Part shown: in pieces, positions 25,997 to 34,142 of the stretch
Position numbering within the stretch: the first letter of the stretch is position 1
Layout of the letters: every line of letters begins with the position of its first letter
NCBI GenBank assembly: GCA_024400875.1
Contig: JAKSMB010000004.1
Location: 1-64,000, forward strand
Direction: 5' to 3'
DNA from: Bacteroidales bacterium
GTDB taxonomy: Bacteria > Bacteroidota > Bacteroidia > Bacteroidales > WCHB1-69
Length of the DNA stretch: 64,000 nucleotides
Program-made: the position numbers and the translations under genes
Notes under the pieces: model-generated
What the model was told of the DNA's origin: nothing
Database searches by the model: none
The model's input: only the letters and a program-made list of their open reading frames with translations

Positions 25997-27457
25997 ATGA
26001 TGACAAAAGAACAATACATTGAAAGCCTGCGCAAAATGAACCTCAAGGTTTATTTCATGGGTGAAAGAATTGAAAACCCAGTTGATCATCCAATGATTCG
26101 CCCTTCTATGAATTCAGTTGCGATGACCTACGAATTGGCTGAAAAGGAAGAATACAAAGACCTTATGACAGCTACTTCAAACCTCACAGGCAAAACCATC
26201 AACCGCTTCTGCCACCTTCACCAAAGCACAGAAGACCTTATCAAGAAAGTTAAAATGCAACGTTTGTGCGGTCAAAAGACCGGTGCTTGTTTCCAGAGAT
26301 GTGTTGGTATGGACGCATTCAATGCTATCTATTCTACCACATACGAAATGGACCAAAAGTTGGGCACAGAATACCACAAACGTTTCACAGAATATTTGAA
26401 ATGGGTACAGGAAAACGACTTGACCGTTGACGGTGCAATGACTGACCCTAAGGGTGACCGTTCACTCGCTCCATCACAACAACCTGATCCAGACTTGTAC
26501 CTCCACATCGTTGAAGTACGCGAAGATGGTATCGTTGTACGTGGTGCTAAAGCTCACCAAACAGGTGCTGTTAACTCACACGAACACCTCATTATGCCTA
26601 CACAGGCTATGAAGGAAGGCGACAAAGATTACGCAGTTTCTTTCGCAGTTCCATCCGACGCAGAAGGCGTTTTGATGATCTACGGTCGTCAATCATGCGA
26701 CACCCGTAAAATGGAAGAAGGCGCTGACATCGACTTGGGTAACTCACAATTCGGTGGTCACGAAGCATTGGTAGTATTCGACGACGTATTCGTACCAAAC
26801 GAACGCGTATTCATGTGCAAAGAATACGAATTTGCAGGTATGATGGTAGAACGTTTCGCTGGTTATCACCGTCAATCATACGGTGGTTGTAAAGTAGGTG
26901 TTGGCGACGTATTGATCGGTGCTGCTGCCCTCATCTCCGAATACAACGGTGTACCAAAAGCAAACCACATCAAGGACAAACTCATCGAAATGATGCACCT
27001 CAACGAAACATTGTACGCTTGCGGTATCGCTTGCTCTGCAGAAGGTGTTAAGATGCCTGCTGGCAACTACCAAATCAACTTGTTGCTTGCAAACGTTTGT
27101 AAACAAAACGTTACCAGAATGCCTTACGAAATCGCTCGCTTGGCAGAAGATATCGCTGGTGGTTTGATGGTAACAATGCCTTCACAACAAGACTTGCGCA
27201 GCCCAGAAGTTGGTAAATACGTTGAAAAATACTTCAAGGGTGCCGTTGGCAAATCCACTGAAAACCGTATGCGTCTCCTTCGCTTGATCGAAAACCTCAC
27301 CTTGGGTACTGCTGCTGTAGGTTACAGAACAGAATCTATGCACGGCGCTGGTTCTCCACAAGCTCAACGTATTATGATTGCTCGTCAAGGCAACCTTGAA
27401 AGCAAGAAGGAACTCGCTAAGGCTATCGCTCACATCGACGAATCAAAGAATATCTAA
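25997..27457 (+). CDS. abfD: 4-hydroxybutyryl-CoA dehydratase / vinylacetyl-CoA isomerase
   Basis: A 486-residue FAD and [4Fe-4S] enzyme that dehydrates 4-hydroxybutyryl-CoA to crotonyl-CoA by a ketyl radical mechanism. The four cluster ligands known from the Clostridium aminobutyricum enzyme (Cys99, Cys103, His292, Cys299) are present with exact spacing but numbered one lower: CFQRC (98, 102) and YHRQSYGGC (291, 298). Length matches the family. It is the first gene of a five-gene operon and lies behind a long leader. It is oxygen-sensitive in studied homologues, fitting an anaerobe. Two consecutive ATG codons make the exact start uncertain by one residue. Confidence 0.96.
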   Translation: MMTKEQYIESLRKMNLKVYFMGERIENPVDHPMIRPSMNSVAMTYELAEKEEYKDLMTATSNLTGKTINRFCHLHQSTEDLIKKVKMQRLCGQKTGACFQRCVGMDAFNAIYSTTYEMDQKLGTEYHKRFTEYLKWVQENDLTVDGAMTDPKGDRSLAPSQQPDPDLYLHIVEVREDGIVVRGAKAHQTGAVNSHEHLIMPTQAMKEGDKDYAVSFAVPSDAEGVLMIYGRQSCDTRKMEEGADIDLGNSQFGGHEALVVFDDVFVPNERVFMCKEYEFAGMMVERFAGYHRQSYGGCKVGVGDVLIGAAALISEYNGVPKANHIKDKLIEMMHLNETLYACGIACSAEGVKMPAGNYQINLLLANVCKQNVTRMPYEIARLAEDIAGGLMVTMPSQQDLRSPEVGKYVEKYFKGAVGKSTENRMRLLRLIENLTLGTAAVGYRTESMHGAGSPQAQRIMIARQGNLESKKELAKAIAHIDESKNI

Positions 27458-27460
27458 TAT

Positions 27461-27745
27461 ATGGAAGCGACATTGAAAGATATCGAAATGGCCATTGAAA
27501 CCAAGGTGCGTCCTTATCTCAACAAGCACCAAGGCGACATCACCATCGTCGACTATCAGAATCATTGTCTGACAATTGGGCTGACAGGGGCTTGCAAAGG
27601 CTGCCCCTCAGCCCAATCTACAATGGAAGATGTCGTAAAAACTGCTCTTGAAGGTCTCGTGGAAGATGTAAAAGTAGCCGATACCATCGACGAAGAACTC
27701 CTGGACCTCGCAAGATCTATACTGAAAAAAAAAAAGAAACTATGA
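27461..27745 (+). CDS. NifU-like Fe-S scaffold protein in the 4-hydroxybutyrate operon
   Basis: A 94-residue protein made of the NifU C-terminal (Nfu-type) domain alone. The CKGC pair (Cys45, Cys48), inside LTGACKGCPSAQSTME, is the site that holds a transient [4Fe-4S] cluster. It starts 3 bp after abfD and overlaps abfT by 4 bp (ATGA). Sitting beside the only obvious Fe-S enzyme in the operon, it is probably a dedicated cluster carrier for AbfD; that is inference. A NifU-related gene also accompanies this pathway in Porphyromonas gingivalis, as far as I recall. The tail is lysine-rich (KKKKKL). Confidence 0.9.
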   Translation: MEATLKDIEMAIETKVRPYLNKHQGDITIVDYQNHCLTIGLTGACKGCPSAQSTMEDVVKTALEGLVEDVKVADTIDEELLDLARSILKKKKKL

Positions 27746-29034
27746 GCTGGAAAGAAAGATATAACAGCATTTTAACACCTGCTGAGGAAGCTATCAAGGC
27801 CATCAAAGATGGCGATTTCGTAGTATTTTCCGAATGTGCTGGTGTTCCTGTACACATCGGTAACACACTTGCTGAACATAGAGAAGACTACAACAATGTA
27901 CGCATCTACCATATGCTCACATTAGGCGAAGGCAACTATATGAAACCAGAATGCTATGGTCACTTCCGCCACGTCACCAACTTCATCGGCGCCAATTCAC
28001 GCCAAGCTTTACAAGACAAACAAGCAGACTTCCTGCCTTGTTTCTTCAATGAAGTTCCAAAATTGTTGGGCGAATCTATCCCTTGTGATGTTGCTGTTGT
28101 AACCCTCTCCCACCCGGATGAAAACGGATACTGCAGCTTCGGCGTATCCTGCGACTACGCTAAAGCCGCTGCAACGAAAGCTAAGATCGTCATCGGTGAA
28201 ATGAATGACCAACTTCCATTCACACATGGTGATGAGAACAAAATCCACGTTGACGACATCGACTACCTCGTTCCTTGTTCTTATCCTGTTCCTGAAATCC
28301 CGAATCCAACCATCCGTGAGGTGGAGAAAAGAATCGGTGAGAACTGTGCATCCCTTATCAAAGATGGTGCTTGCCTGCAATTGGGTATCGGCGCTATCCC
28401 AGACGCTGTTCTTTTGTTTATGAATGAAAAGAAGGACTTGGGTATCCACACCGAAATGTTCTCCGACGGTGTTGTAGAACTGGTGAAAGCTGGTGTCATC
28501 AACAACTCCAAGAAAAACATCCACAAAGGTAAACTCATCTCTGGCTTTATCATGGGTACACGCAAAGTCTATGACTTCATCGACAACAACCCTGACGTTG
28601 AGCTCTACCCTATCGACTACGTAAATAATCCTTACGTGATCGGTCAAATCGACAATATGGTATCCATCAACTCCTGTATTGAAGTTGACCTTATGGGCCA
28701 GGTTGCTTCCGAGACTATGGGTTACAAGCAATTCAGCGGTACGGGTGGACAGGTTGACTTCGTTCGTGGCGCTGCCTTGTCAAAAGGTGGTATCTCCATT
28801 ATGGCAATGCCTGCAACCGCAGCTAAGGGAACCGTATCTCGTATCGTTCCTATCTTAGCAGAAGGCGCTGCCGTTACAACTTCCCGTAACGATGTTGACT
28901 ACATTGTAACAGAATACGGTGTAGCAAAGATGAAGGGTAACACCCTGCGCGAAAGAGCTCGTCAACTCATCGCCATTGCACATCCAGACTTCAGAGAAGA
29001 ACTTCAAAAAGAATTTAATAAAAGATTTGAATAA
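27742..29034 (+). CDS. abfT: 4-hydroxybutyrate CoA-transferase
   Basis: A 430-residue member of the acetyl-CoA hydrolase/transferase family. It moves CoA from acetyl-CoA or butyryl-CoA to 4-hydroxybutyrate. The catalytic Glu falls in GIHTEMFSDG at residue 238, the same number as in the characterised C. aminobutyricum enzyme, and the C-terminal GTGGQVDFVRGA loop is intact. Both ends overlap neighbours: 4 bp with the NifU-like gene, and 1 bp with the dehydrogenase (TAATG), showing tight translational coupling. Other acyl-CoA transferases of the family are alternatives only if context is ignored. Confidence 0.94.
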   Translation: MSWKERYNSILTPAEEAIKAIKDGDFVVFSECAGVPVHIGNTLAEHREDYNNVRIYHMLTLGEGNYMKPECYGHFRHVTNFIGANSRQALQDKQADFLPCFFNEVPKLLGESIPCDVAVVTLSHPDENGYCSFGVSCDYAKAAATKAKIVIGEMNDQLPFTHGDENKIHVDDIDYLVPCSYPVPEIPNPTIREVEKRIGENCASLIKDGACLQLGIGAIPDAVLLFMNEKKDLGIHTEMFSDGVVELVKAGVINNSKKNIHKGKLISGFIMGTRKVYDFIDNNPDVELYPIDYVNNPYVIGQIDNMVSINSCIEVDLMGQVASETMGYKQFSGTGGQVDFVRGAALSKGGISIMAMPATAAKGTVSRIVPILAEGAAVTTSRNDVDYIVTEYGVAKMKGNTLRERARQLIAIAHPDFREELQKEFNKRFE

Positions 29035-30170
29035 TGATAGCATTTAATCTTAAGACAAGAATCAGCAAATTCGAAACATTCAAAGAGTTTGCAGAAGAAT
29101 TCAAACTCAACGAGAACGACTTGGTGATCACCCAATCATTCATGTATGAGCCTTTCATGAAGGACCTCAACTTGCCTTGCAGTTTCATCATGCAAGAAAA
29201 ATACGGCAACGGTGAACCTTCTGACGAGATGATCAACAACATTCTTGCTGACATCCGCGACATTAAATTCAATCGTATCATCGCAGTTGGTGGCGGTACT
29301 GTTATCGACATCTCCAAAATTTTCGTTTTGAAAGGCCTGCAAAATGCAACCGACGCTTTCGAACGCAAAATGCCGATTGAAAAGGAAAAACAACTCGTTA
29401 TCATCCCTACCACCTGTGGTACCGGTAGCGAAGTAACCAACATTTCTATCGCTGAGATCAAGTCTAAACACACTAAGATGGGTTTGGCTGACCAAGCAAT
29501 CGTTGCTGACGATGCAGTTTTGGTTCCAGAAATGTTGAAGGGTCTTCCTTTCAAATTCTATGCATTCAGTGCTATCGACGCATTGATTCACGCAATGGAA
29601 TCCTACCTTTCACCAAAGGCAAGTTCTTACACCCGCGCTTACTCAAAGATCGCTATCGAAATGATCTTGAAGGTATTCAACGGTATTGTAGCTAACGGTC
29701 CAGACTATCGTTTCGACCACTTCGCAGAAATGCTTGAAGCAAGTAACATCGCAGGTATCGCATTCGGCAATGCAGGTGTTGGCGCCGTTCACGCTTTGTC
29801 ATACCCACTCGGTGGCAACTATCACGTACCTCACGGCGAAGCCAACTACCAATTCCTCACTGGCGTATTTAAAGTTTATTTCCAAAAGGATCCTAACGGT
29901 AGCATCAAAGAACTGAACGCTATCCTCGCTGACAACCTCAACATCAGCGCTGAAGAAATCGCGGCTAACCCAAGCGTAATCTATGAAAGATTGGAAGACT
30001 TGTTGAACAACTTGGCAACAAAGAATCAATTGCGCAACTTCGGTATGAAGGAAGAAGAAATTGAATTGTTTGCCGACAGCGTAATCGCTACCCAACAACG
30101 TCTTTTGGGCAACAACTACGTTTTCTTAGAAAGAGACGAAATTAGAGATATTTATAAATCACTTTATTAA
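29034..30170 (+). CDS. 4hbD: 4-hydroxybutyrate dehydrogenase (iron-type alcohol dehydrogenase)
   Basis: A 378-residue group III, metal-dependent alcohol dehydrogenase. It reduces succinate semialdehyde to 4-hydroxybutyrate with NADH. NAD-binding GGGTVIDISK (residues ~86-95), PTTCGTGSEVT, and the metal ligands in SAIDALIHAMES and VHALSYPLGGNYHVPHGEAN are all present. Its place between abfT and sucD fixes the substrate better than sequence alone, because the family is broad. It begins at the abfT stop (1-bp overlap), and sucD follows after 8 bp. Confidence 0.93.
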   Translation: MIAFNLKTRISKFETFKEFAEEFKLNENDLVITQSFMYEPFMKDLNLPCSFIMQEKYGNGEPSDEMINNILADIRDIKFNRIIAVGGGTVIDISKIFVLKGLQNATDAFERKMPIEKEKQLVIIPTTCGTGSEVTNISIAEIKSKHTKMGLADQAIVADDAVLVPEMLKGLPFKFYAFSAIDALIHAMESYLSPKASSYTRAYSKIAIEMILKVFNGIVANGPDYRFDHFAEMLEASNIAGIAFGNAGVGAVHALSYPLGGNYHVPHGEANYQFLTGVFKVYFQKDPNGSIKELNAILADNLNISAEEIAANPSVIYERLEDLLNNLATKNQLRNFGMKEEEIELFADSVIATQQRLLGNNYVFLERDEIRDIYKSLY

Positions 30171-30178
30171 AAAATACA

Positions 30179-31543
30179 ATGACAGAAGAAATTAAAGTAA
30201 TGGTTGAAAAGGGCAAAAAAGCCCAAGAGCTTTATGCTATTTCATTTGACCAAGAAGGTGTTGACAAAGTTGTTAAAGCCGCTACCAAAGTTGTTTATGA
30301 CAACGCTGAAGAATTAGCTAAGATGGCTATTGAAGAAACCAAGAAGGGTGTTTACGAACACAAAGTTGCTAAAAACCGCAACAAATCTAAAGGTGTCTTC
30401 ATGAATCTTCACAAGAAGAAAACTATGGGTATCATCGACATCGATGAAACAACAGGTCTTATCCAAGTTGCAAAACCAGTTGGTATCGTTTGCTCTATCA
30501 CTCCTGTAACCAACCCTATCGTTACTCCAATGGCAAACATCGCTTTCGCTTTGAAAACGAAGAATGCTGTTATCGTAGCTCCACACCCAGGTGCAAAGAA
30601 ATGTTCTGCTTACACCGTTAATTTGATTAAGAAAGCTATCGCTCCATTCGGCGTACCAGAAGATTTGATCCAAGTTATCGAAGAACCTTCTATCGAGAAG
30701 ACTCAAGAACTCATGTCTGCTGTTGACGTAGTTATCGCTACTGGTGGTATGGCAATGGTTAAATCAGCTTACTCATCTGGTAAACCTTCATTCGGTGTTG
30801 GTGCTGGTAACGTTCAAGTTCTTATGGACCGCCACATCAATTATGAAGAAGCTGCTGAAAAGATCATCACCGGTCGTACATTCGACAATGGTTTGATCTG
30901 CTCTGGCGAACAATGCTTCATCTACCCTGAAGAAAACAAAGAAGTTGTTTTCAACGCATTCAAGAATCACGGTGCATATTTCGTACCTGCTGAATATCAC
31001 GATGCAATGGTTAACGCTTTGTTCGAAAATGGTGCTATCGCTCGCGACATCGTTGGTCAAAACGTTGAAGTTATCGCTAAGAAAGCTGGTTTCGAAGTTC
31101 CTGCTGGCACACGTATGCTCGTTGTTCCTGCACAAGGCATCGGTAGAGAAGATATGATCTGCAAAGAAAAGATGTGTCCTGTAATGACTTGTATTCCTTA
31201 CACCACATTCGAAGAAGCTGTTAACATCGCTAAGACAAACTTGGCAATGGAAGGTTCTGGTCACACTATCGCTGTTCACTCCAACAACCAAGCTAACATC
31301 ATCAAAGCTGGTACAGAAGTTAACGTTTCACGTATCATCGTTAATGCTCCAAGCTCAACAACAGCTGGTGGTACAATCCAAAACGGTCTTTCTGTAACTA
31401 CAACTTTGGGTTGCGGTACATGGGGTAATAACTCTATCTCAGAAAACTTCACATACAAACATCTCTTGAACATCTCAAGAATTGCACGTACATCTCCTTA
31501 CATCACCGTTCCTACGGATGAAGAAATCTGGAAATTGTGCTAA
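30179..31543 (+). CDS. sucD: Succinate-semialdehyde dehydrogenase (CoA-acylating)
   Basis: A 454-residue CoA-dependent aldehyde dehydrogenase that reduces succinyl-CoA to succinate semialdehyde. The catalytic Cys is Cys241 in FDNGLICSGEQC; the cofactor-binding GVGAGNVQVL and NPIVTPMANI segments are typical of the acylating AdhE/SucD branch rather than hydrolytic ALDHs. It is the last gene of the operon and is closed by a strong terminator at 31564-31595. Codon use in this gene is strongly skewed (Ala mostly GCT), suggesting high expression. The operon gives crotonyl-CoA; the butyryl-CoA steps are not in the window. Confidence 0.94.
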   Translation: MTEEIKVMVEKGKKAQELYAISFDQEGVDKVVKAATKVVYDNAEELAKMAIEETKKGVYEHKVAKNRNKSKGVFMNLHKKKTMGIIDIDETTGLIQVAKPVGIVCSITPVTNPIVTPMANIAFALKTKNAVIVAPHPGAKKCSAYTVNLIKKAIAPFGVPEDLIQVIEEPSIEKTQELMSAVDVVIATGGMAMVKSAYSSGKPSFGVGAGNVQVLMDRHINYEEAAEKIITGRTFDNGLICSGEQCFIYPEENKEVVFNAFKNHGAYFVPAEYHDAMVNALFENGAIARDIVGQNVEVIAKKAGFEVPAGTRMLVVPAQGIGREDMICKEKMCPVMTCIPYTTFEEAVNIAKTNLAMEGSGHTIAVHSNNQANIIKAGTEVNVSRIIVNAPSSTTAGGTIQNGLSVTTTLGCGTWGNNSISENFTYKHLLNISRIARTSPYITVPTDEEIWKLC

Positions 31544-31563
31544 TGCATGTTTAAACCTCATAG

Positions 31564-31595
31564 AAAGCGAGCGCTCTAGTGCTCGCTTTTTTTTT
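31564..31595 (+). terminator. Terminator of the 4-hydroxybutyrate operon
   Basis: AAGCGAGC-GCTCTAGT-GCTCGCTT hairpin followed by a run of Ts. Confidence 0.9.
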
Positions 31596-31659
31596 ACCTA
31601 CATCGAAATCTTACATTATATTATATATAACACTACTTCTAACTAAATCACAACCATCA

Positions 31660-33450
31660 ATGAATCTTTTTCAACTCTTTAGGAACCTGAAACCATTCGT
31701 AAAGCCATACAAATGGTTGATCTTCATCACCCTGATTTTAACCTTGATAGGATCCGCCATGGCGCAGGTCAATGCCATCGTATTGGATCGTACCGTTGAT
31801 GCCGTCAACGCGCTAATCGGCATACAGGACTTTGCGTGGAGCAAGGCGGCCCGGATACTTACCATCATCTCCATTGTGCTATTAGGTAAGGAACTGTTGG
31901 CAGCCCTCATCACCTTTGCGCAGCACTTCTTCGGCGAACGAATGCGCATCTTTGTCTCGCGCGACCTTTCGCAAGCCGTGATCGAAAAAGTGTTAACCTT
32001 TCGAATGGCATTTTTCTCAAGAAGTGAAAACGATACAGGAAAACTACAAACACGTATCGATCAAGGAGTCAGCAGTTTATCGCGCAGCGTTCAAAACTTC
32101 TTCATCGATCTTCTCCCCCTCTTCACCAGTGCCATTTTAGCCTTGGTATTGATGTTTTTAGCAAACGTATATGTAGGGTTGGTAGCCTTAGGCATTGTCC
32201 CCATCTACTTTTATATCACCTACCGCCAGGCGAAACGACTGAAAGGATGGCGTCGTGAGATGCGTCAACATCTGGAGGCCAAAAGTCACGGCATAATGAA
32301 CATCATCGAGTCCATCAACGTCATCAAATCCTTCAACCGTGAGCAGATTGAGGCCGACAAGCAATTGGATCTTCAGAACCAAGTCACGAGCAATCAGATG
32401 AAAACGCGCAAGGTTAGTTTTTACTATGATGGCATCAAAACGTTCGTAAAGCAGGTCGGTACCGTACTTGTTATCATCTTGACAGCATACTTGGTTCTTA
32501 TCGATTATCCAGGCATGAGCATTGGTAAAATCATGTATCACGTAATGTTGTTCAGCAACGTGGTTGCCCCTATCACGCAACTGCAACGAATCTTTGACGA
32601 CATGAACGATGCTCTTATCTATGCCGAAGGATTCTTCAACATACTACATTCCGACCAAGAAGTAGAAAGAACGGGCAGCTATGTGCCAGAAACGATAACA
32701 GGGAACTTCAAGCTCCAGCACGTTGACTTCACCTACCCTAACGGAAAAAGAGCGCTTACCGACATCAATATGGATATTGAAAGTGGGAAAATCACCGCTT
32801 TTGTAGGTCTATCCGGAGCCGGGAAGAGCACCATTGTCAACCTACTAGATAAGTTCTACGAACAAGATCAAGGAGAGATATTGTTGGATGGCAAGAAGTT
32901 GCAAGATTATGATACGCAGTTTCTACGTGACAATATCGGCATCGTACTACAGAAAAACCACATCTTTGATGGAACCATCGAAGAAAACATCCGTTACGGT
33001 CGTCCAGACGCAAGTTTCGAGGAAGTGGTAGAAGCCGCCCGCAAGGCCTTCATCTACGATCAAATTATGGAGTTGCCGAAGCAATTCAAGAGCAAAGCCA
33101 CGCAGCTGTCGGGCGGGCAACAGCAACGCATTGCCATAGCAAGAATGTTCCTGAAAAATCCACCTATCATCTTTTTAGACGAGCCCACCGCCAGTCTGGA
33201 TGCCATCGCCACAGAGCAGATAAAGAACAGCATCGACGCCATCAAAGAAAACCGCACAGTGATCATCATTTCGCACAACATATCGCAGATCATTGACGCG
33301 GATGTTGTTTACGCACTGAAAGATGGACACGTGGAACAATGTGGCAATCCGGATGATGTTTACAAGAAAGGAGGCATCTACAAAGAGATCATTGATGCCT
33401 CTGCTCGCAGCATGAACATAGAAAAGATAGCCCGCACCATAGAAGGATAA
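31660..33450 (+). CDS. ABC exporter, fused permease and ATPase
   Basis: A 596-residue half-transporter. The ATG at 31660 (MNLFQLF) is chosen: the open frame runs back to a GTG inside the terminator hairpin, which cannot be a real start. Six hydrophobic segments fill residues ~20-310; the ATPase has Walker A GLSGAGKST, signature LSGGQQQRIAIA, Walker B IIFLDEPTASLD and IIISHNISQI. The substrate is unknown. It is less MsbA-like than the exporter at 14.9 kb. No accessory protein gene is adjacent. Confidence 0.88.
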   Translation: MNLFQLFRNLKPFVKPYKWLIFITLILTLIGSAMAQVNAIVLDRTVDAVNALIGIQDFAWSKAARILTIISIVLLGKELLAALITFAQHFFGERMRIFVSRDLSQAVIEKVLTFRMAFFSRSENDTGKLQTRIDQGVSSLSRSVQNFFIDLLPLFTSAILALVLMFLANVYVGLVALGIVPIYFYITYRQAKRLKGWRREMRQHLEAKSHGIMNIIESINVIKSFNREQIEADKQLDLQNQVTSNQMKTRKVSFYYDGIKTFVKQVGTVLVIILTAYLVLIDYPGMSIGKIMYHVMLFSNVVAPITQLQRIFDDMNDALIYAEGFFNILHSDQEVERTGSYVPETITGNFKLQHVDFTYPNGKRALTDINMDIESGKITAFVGLSGAGKSTIVNLLDKFYEQDQGEILLDGKKLQDYDTQFLRDNIGIVLQKNHIFDGTIEENIRYGRPDASFEEVVEAARKAFIYDQIMELPKQFKSKATQLSGGQQQRIAIARMFLKNPPIIFLDEPTASLDAIATEQIKNSIDAIKENRTVIIISHNISQIIDADVVYALKDGHVEQCGNPDDVYKKGGIYKEIIDASARSMNIEKIARTIEG

Positions 33451-33479
33451 GATAGTCTCCGATTTTAGACGTTTTTTTC

Positions 33480-33487
33480 TATCTTTG
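33480..33487 (+). promoter_or_regulatory. Promoter -7 element of the PASTA gene
   Basis: TATCTTTGC, 55 bp before the ATG at 33543. Confidence 0.6.
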
Positions 33488-33542
33488 CATCCCAATACAA
33501 TAAATTGGATAATTAGCAGTTTTTCGAACATAACATCTTAAT

Positions 33543-34124
33543 ATGAAGATACCTAACAAGAACAGTTTGAGCTTTCACGTGCTATTAGCCATCAGTGGTA
33601 CCATAGCACTTCTGCTTGCGTTGATGCTACTTCTTCGACTATTCACCCGACACGGTTCCGAATTTGAAATACCAAGTTTTATTGGGAAAAATGCACAAGA
33701 GCTAACACAAAGCGGAAAAGTTGAAGGTTTTGTATTTGAAATCTCTGATTATCAATTTGAAAAAGATGCCGTACCCGGCAATGTTCTAAAACAAGATCCA
33801 GCTCCTGGCGAGAAGGTGAAAAAAGGCCGTAAGGTTTATCTGACCGTAGCTGCCGACGAGCCACCTACCATAAAGATGCCTGAGTTACACGACATGTCGC
33901 TCCGACAAGCGCAAATCATCCTTGAAAATCAAGGCCTTATACTTGAGAACGTGATTGAGAAACCGAGTCCGTATGAGAATGCTGTACTCAATGTACTTTA
34001 CAAGGGGCATAACATCTCCACAGGTACGGAAATCAAAATGGGAGAAAAGATAACGCTCGTAATTGGAAAAAACATCGGTGATCTTCCTGATGAAGAGACA
34101 GAAACCGAAAACGCAACTGAATAA
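33543..34124 (+). CDS. Membrane-anchored PASTA-domain protein
   Basis: A 193-residue protein with one N-terminal transmembrane segment (about residues 12-35, LLAISGTIALLLALMLLLR) and two to three PASTA-type repeats: residues ~43-105 (IPSFIGKNAQELTQ ... GNVLKQDPAPGEKVKKG) and ~110-180 (MPELHDMSLRQAQIILENQG). PASTA domains bind muropeptides or beta-lactams in kinases and PBPs; here they stand alone, a common Bacteroidota arrangement. The tail is acidic (DEETETENATE). It lies 18 bp before a T9SS cargo gene, so the two are probably cotranscribed. Confidence 0.88.
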   Translation: MKIPNKNSLSFHVLLAISGTIALLLALMLLLRLFTRHGSEFEIPSFIGKNAQELTQSGKVEGFVFEISDYQFEKDAVPGNVLKQDPAPGEKVKKGRKVYLTVAADEPPTIKMPELHDMSLRQAQIILENQGLILENVIEKPSPYENAVLNVLYKGHNISTGTEIKMGEKITLVIGKNIGDLPDEETETENATE

Positions 34125-34142
34125 CAAATCCGACAGCAACGT

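Noticed and set aside
31579..31659. GTG start extending the second ABC exporter by 27 residues
   Set aside because: The GTG is inside the terminator hairpin of sucD; the ATG at 31660 gives a normal exporter N-terminus.
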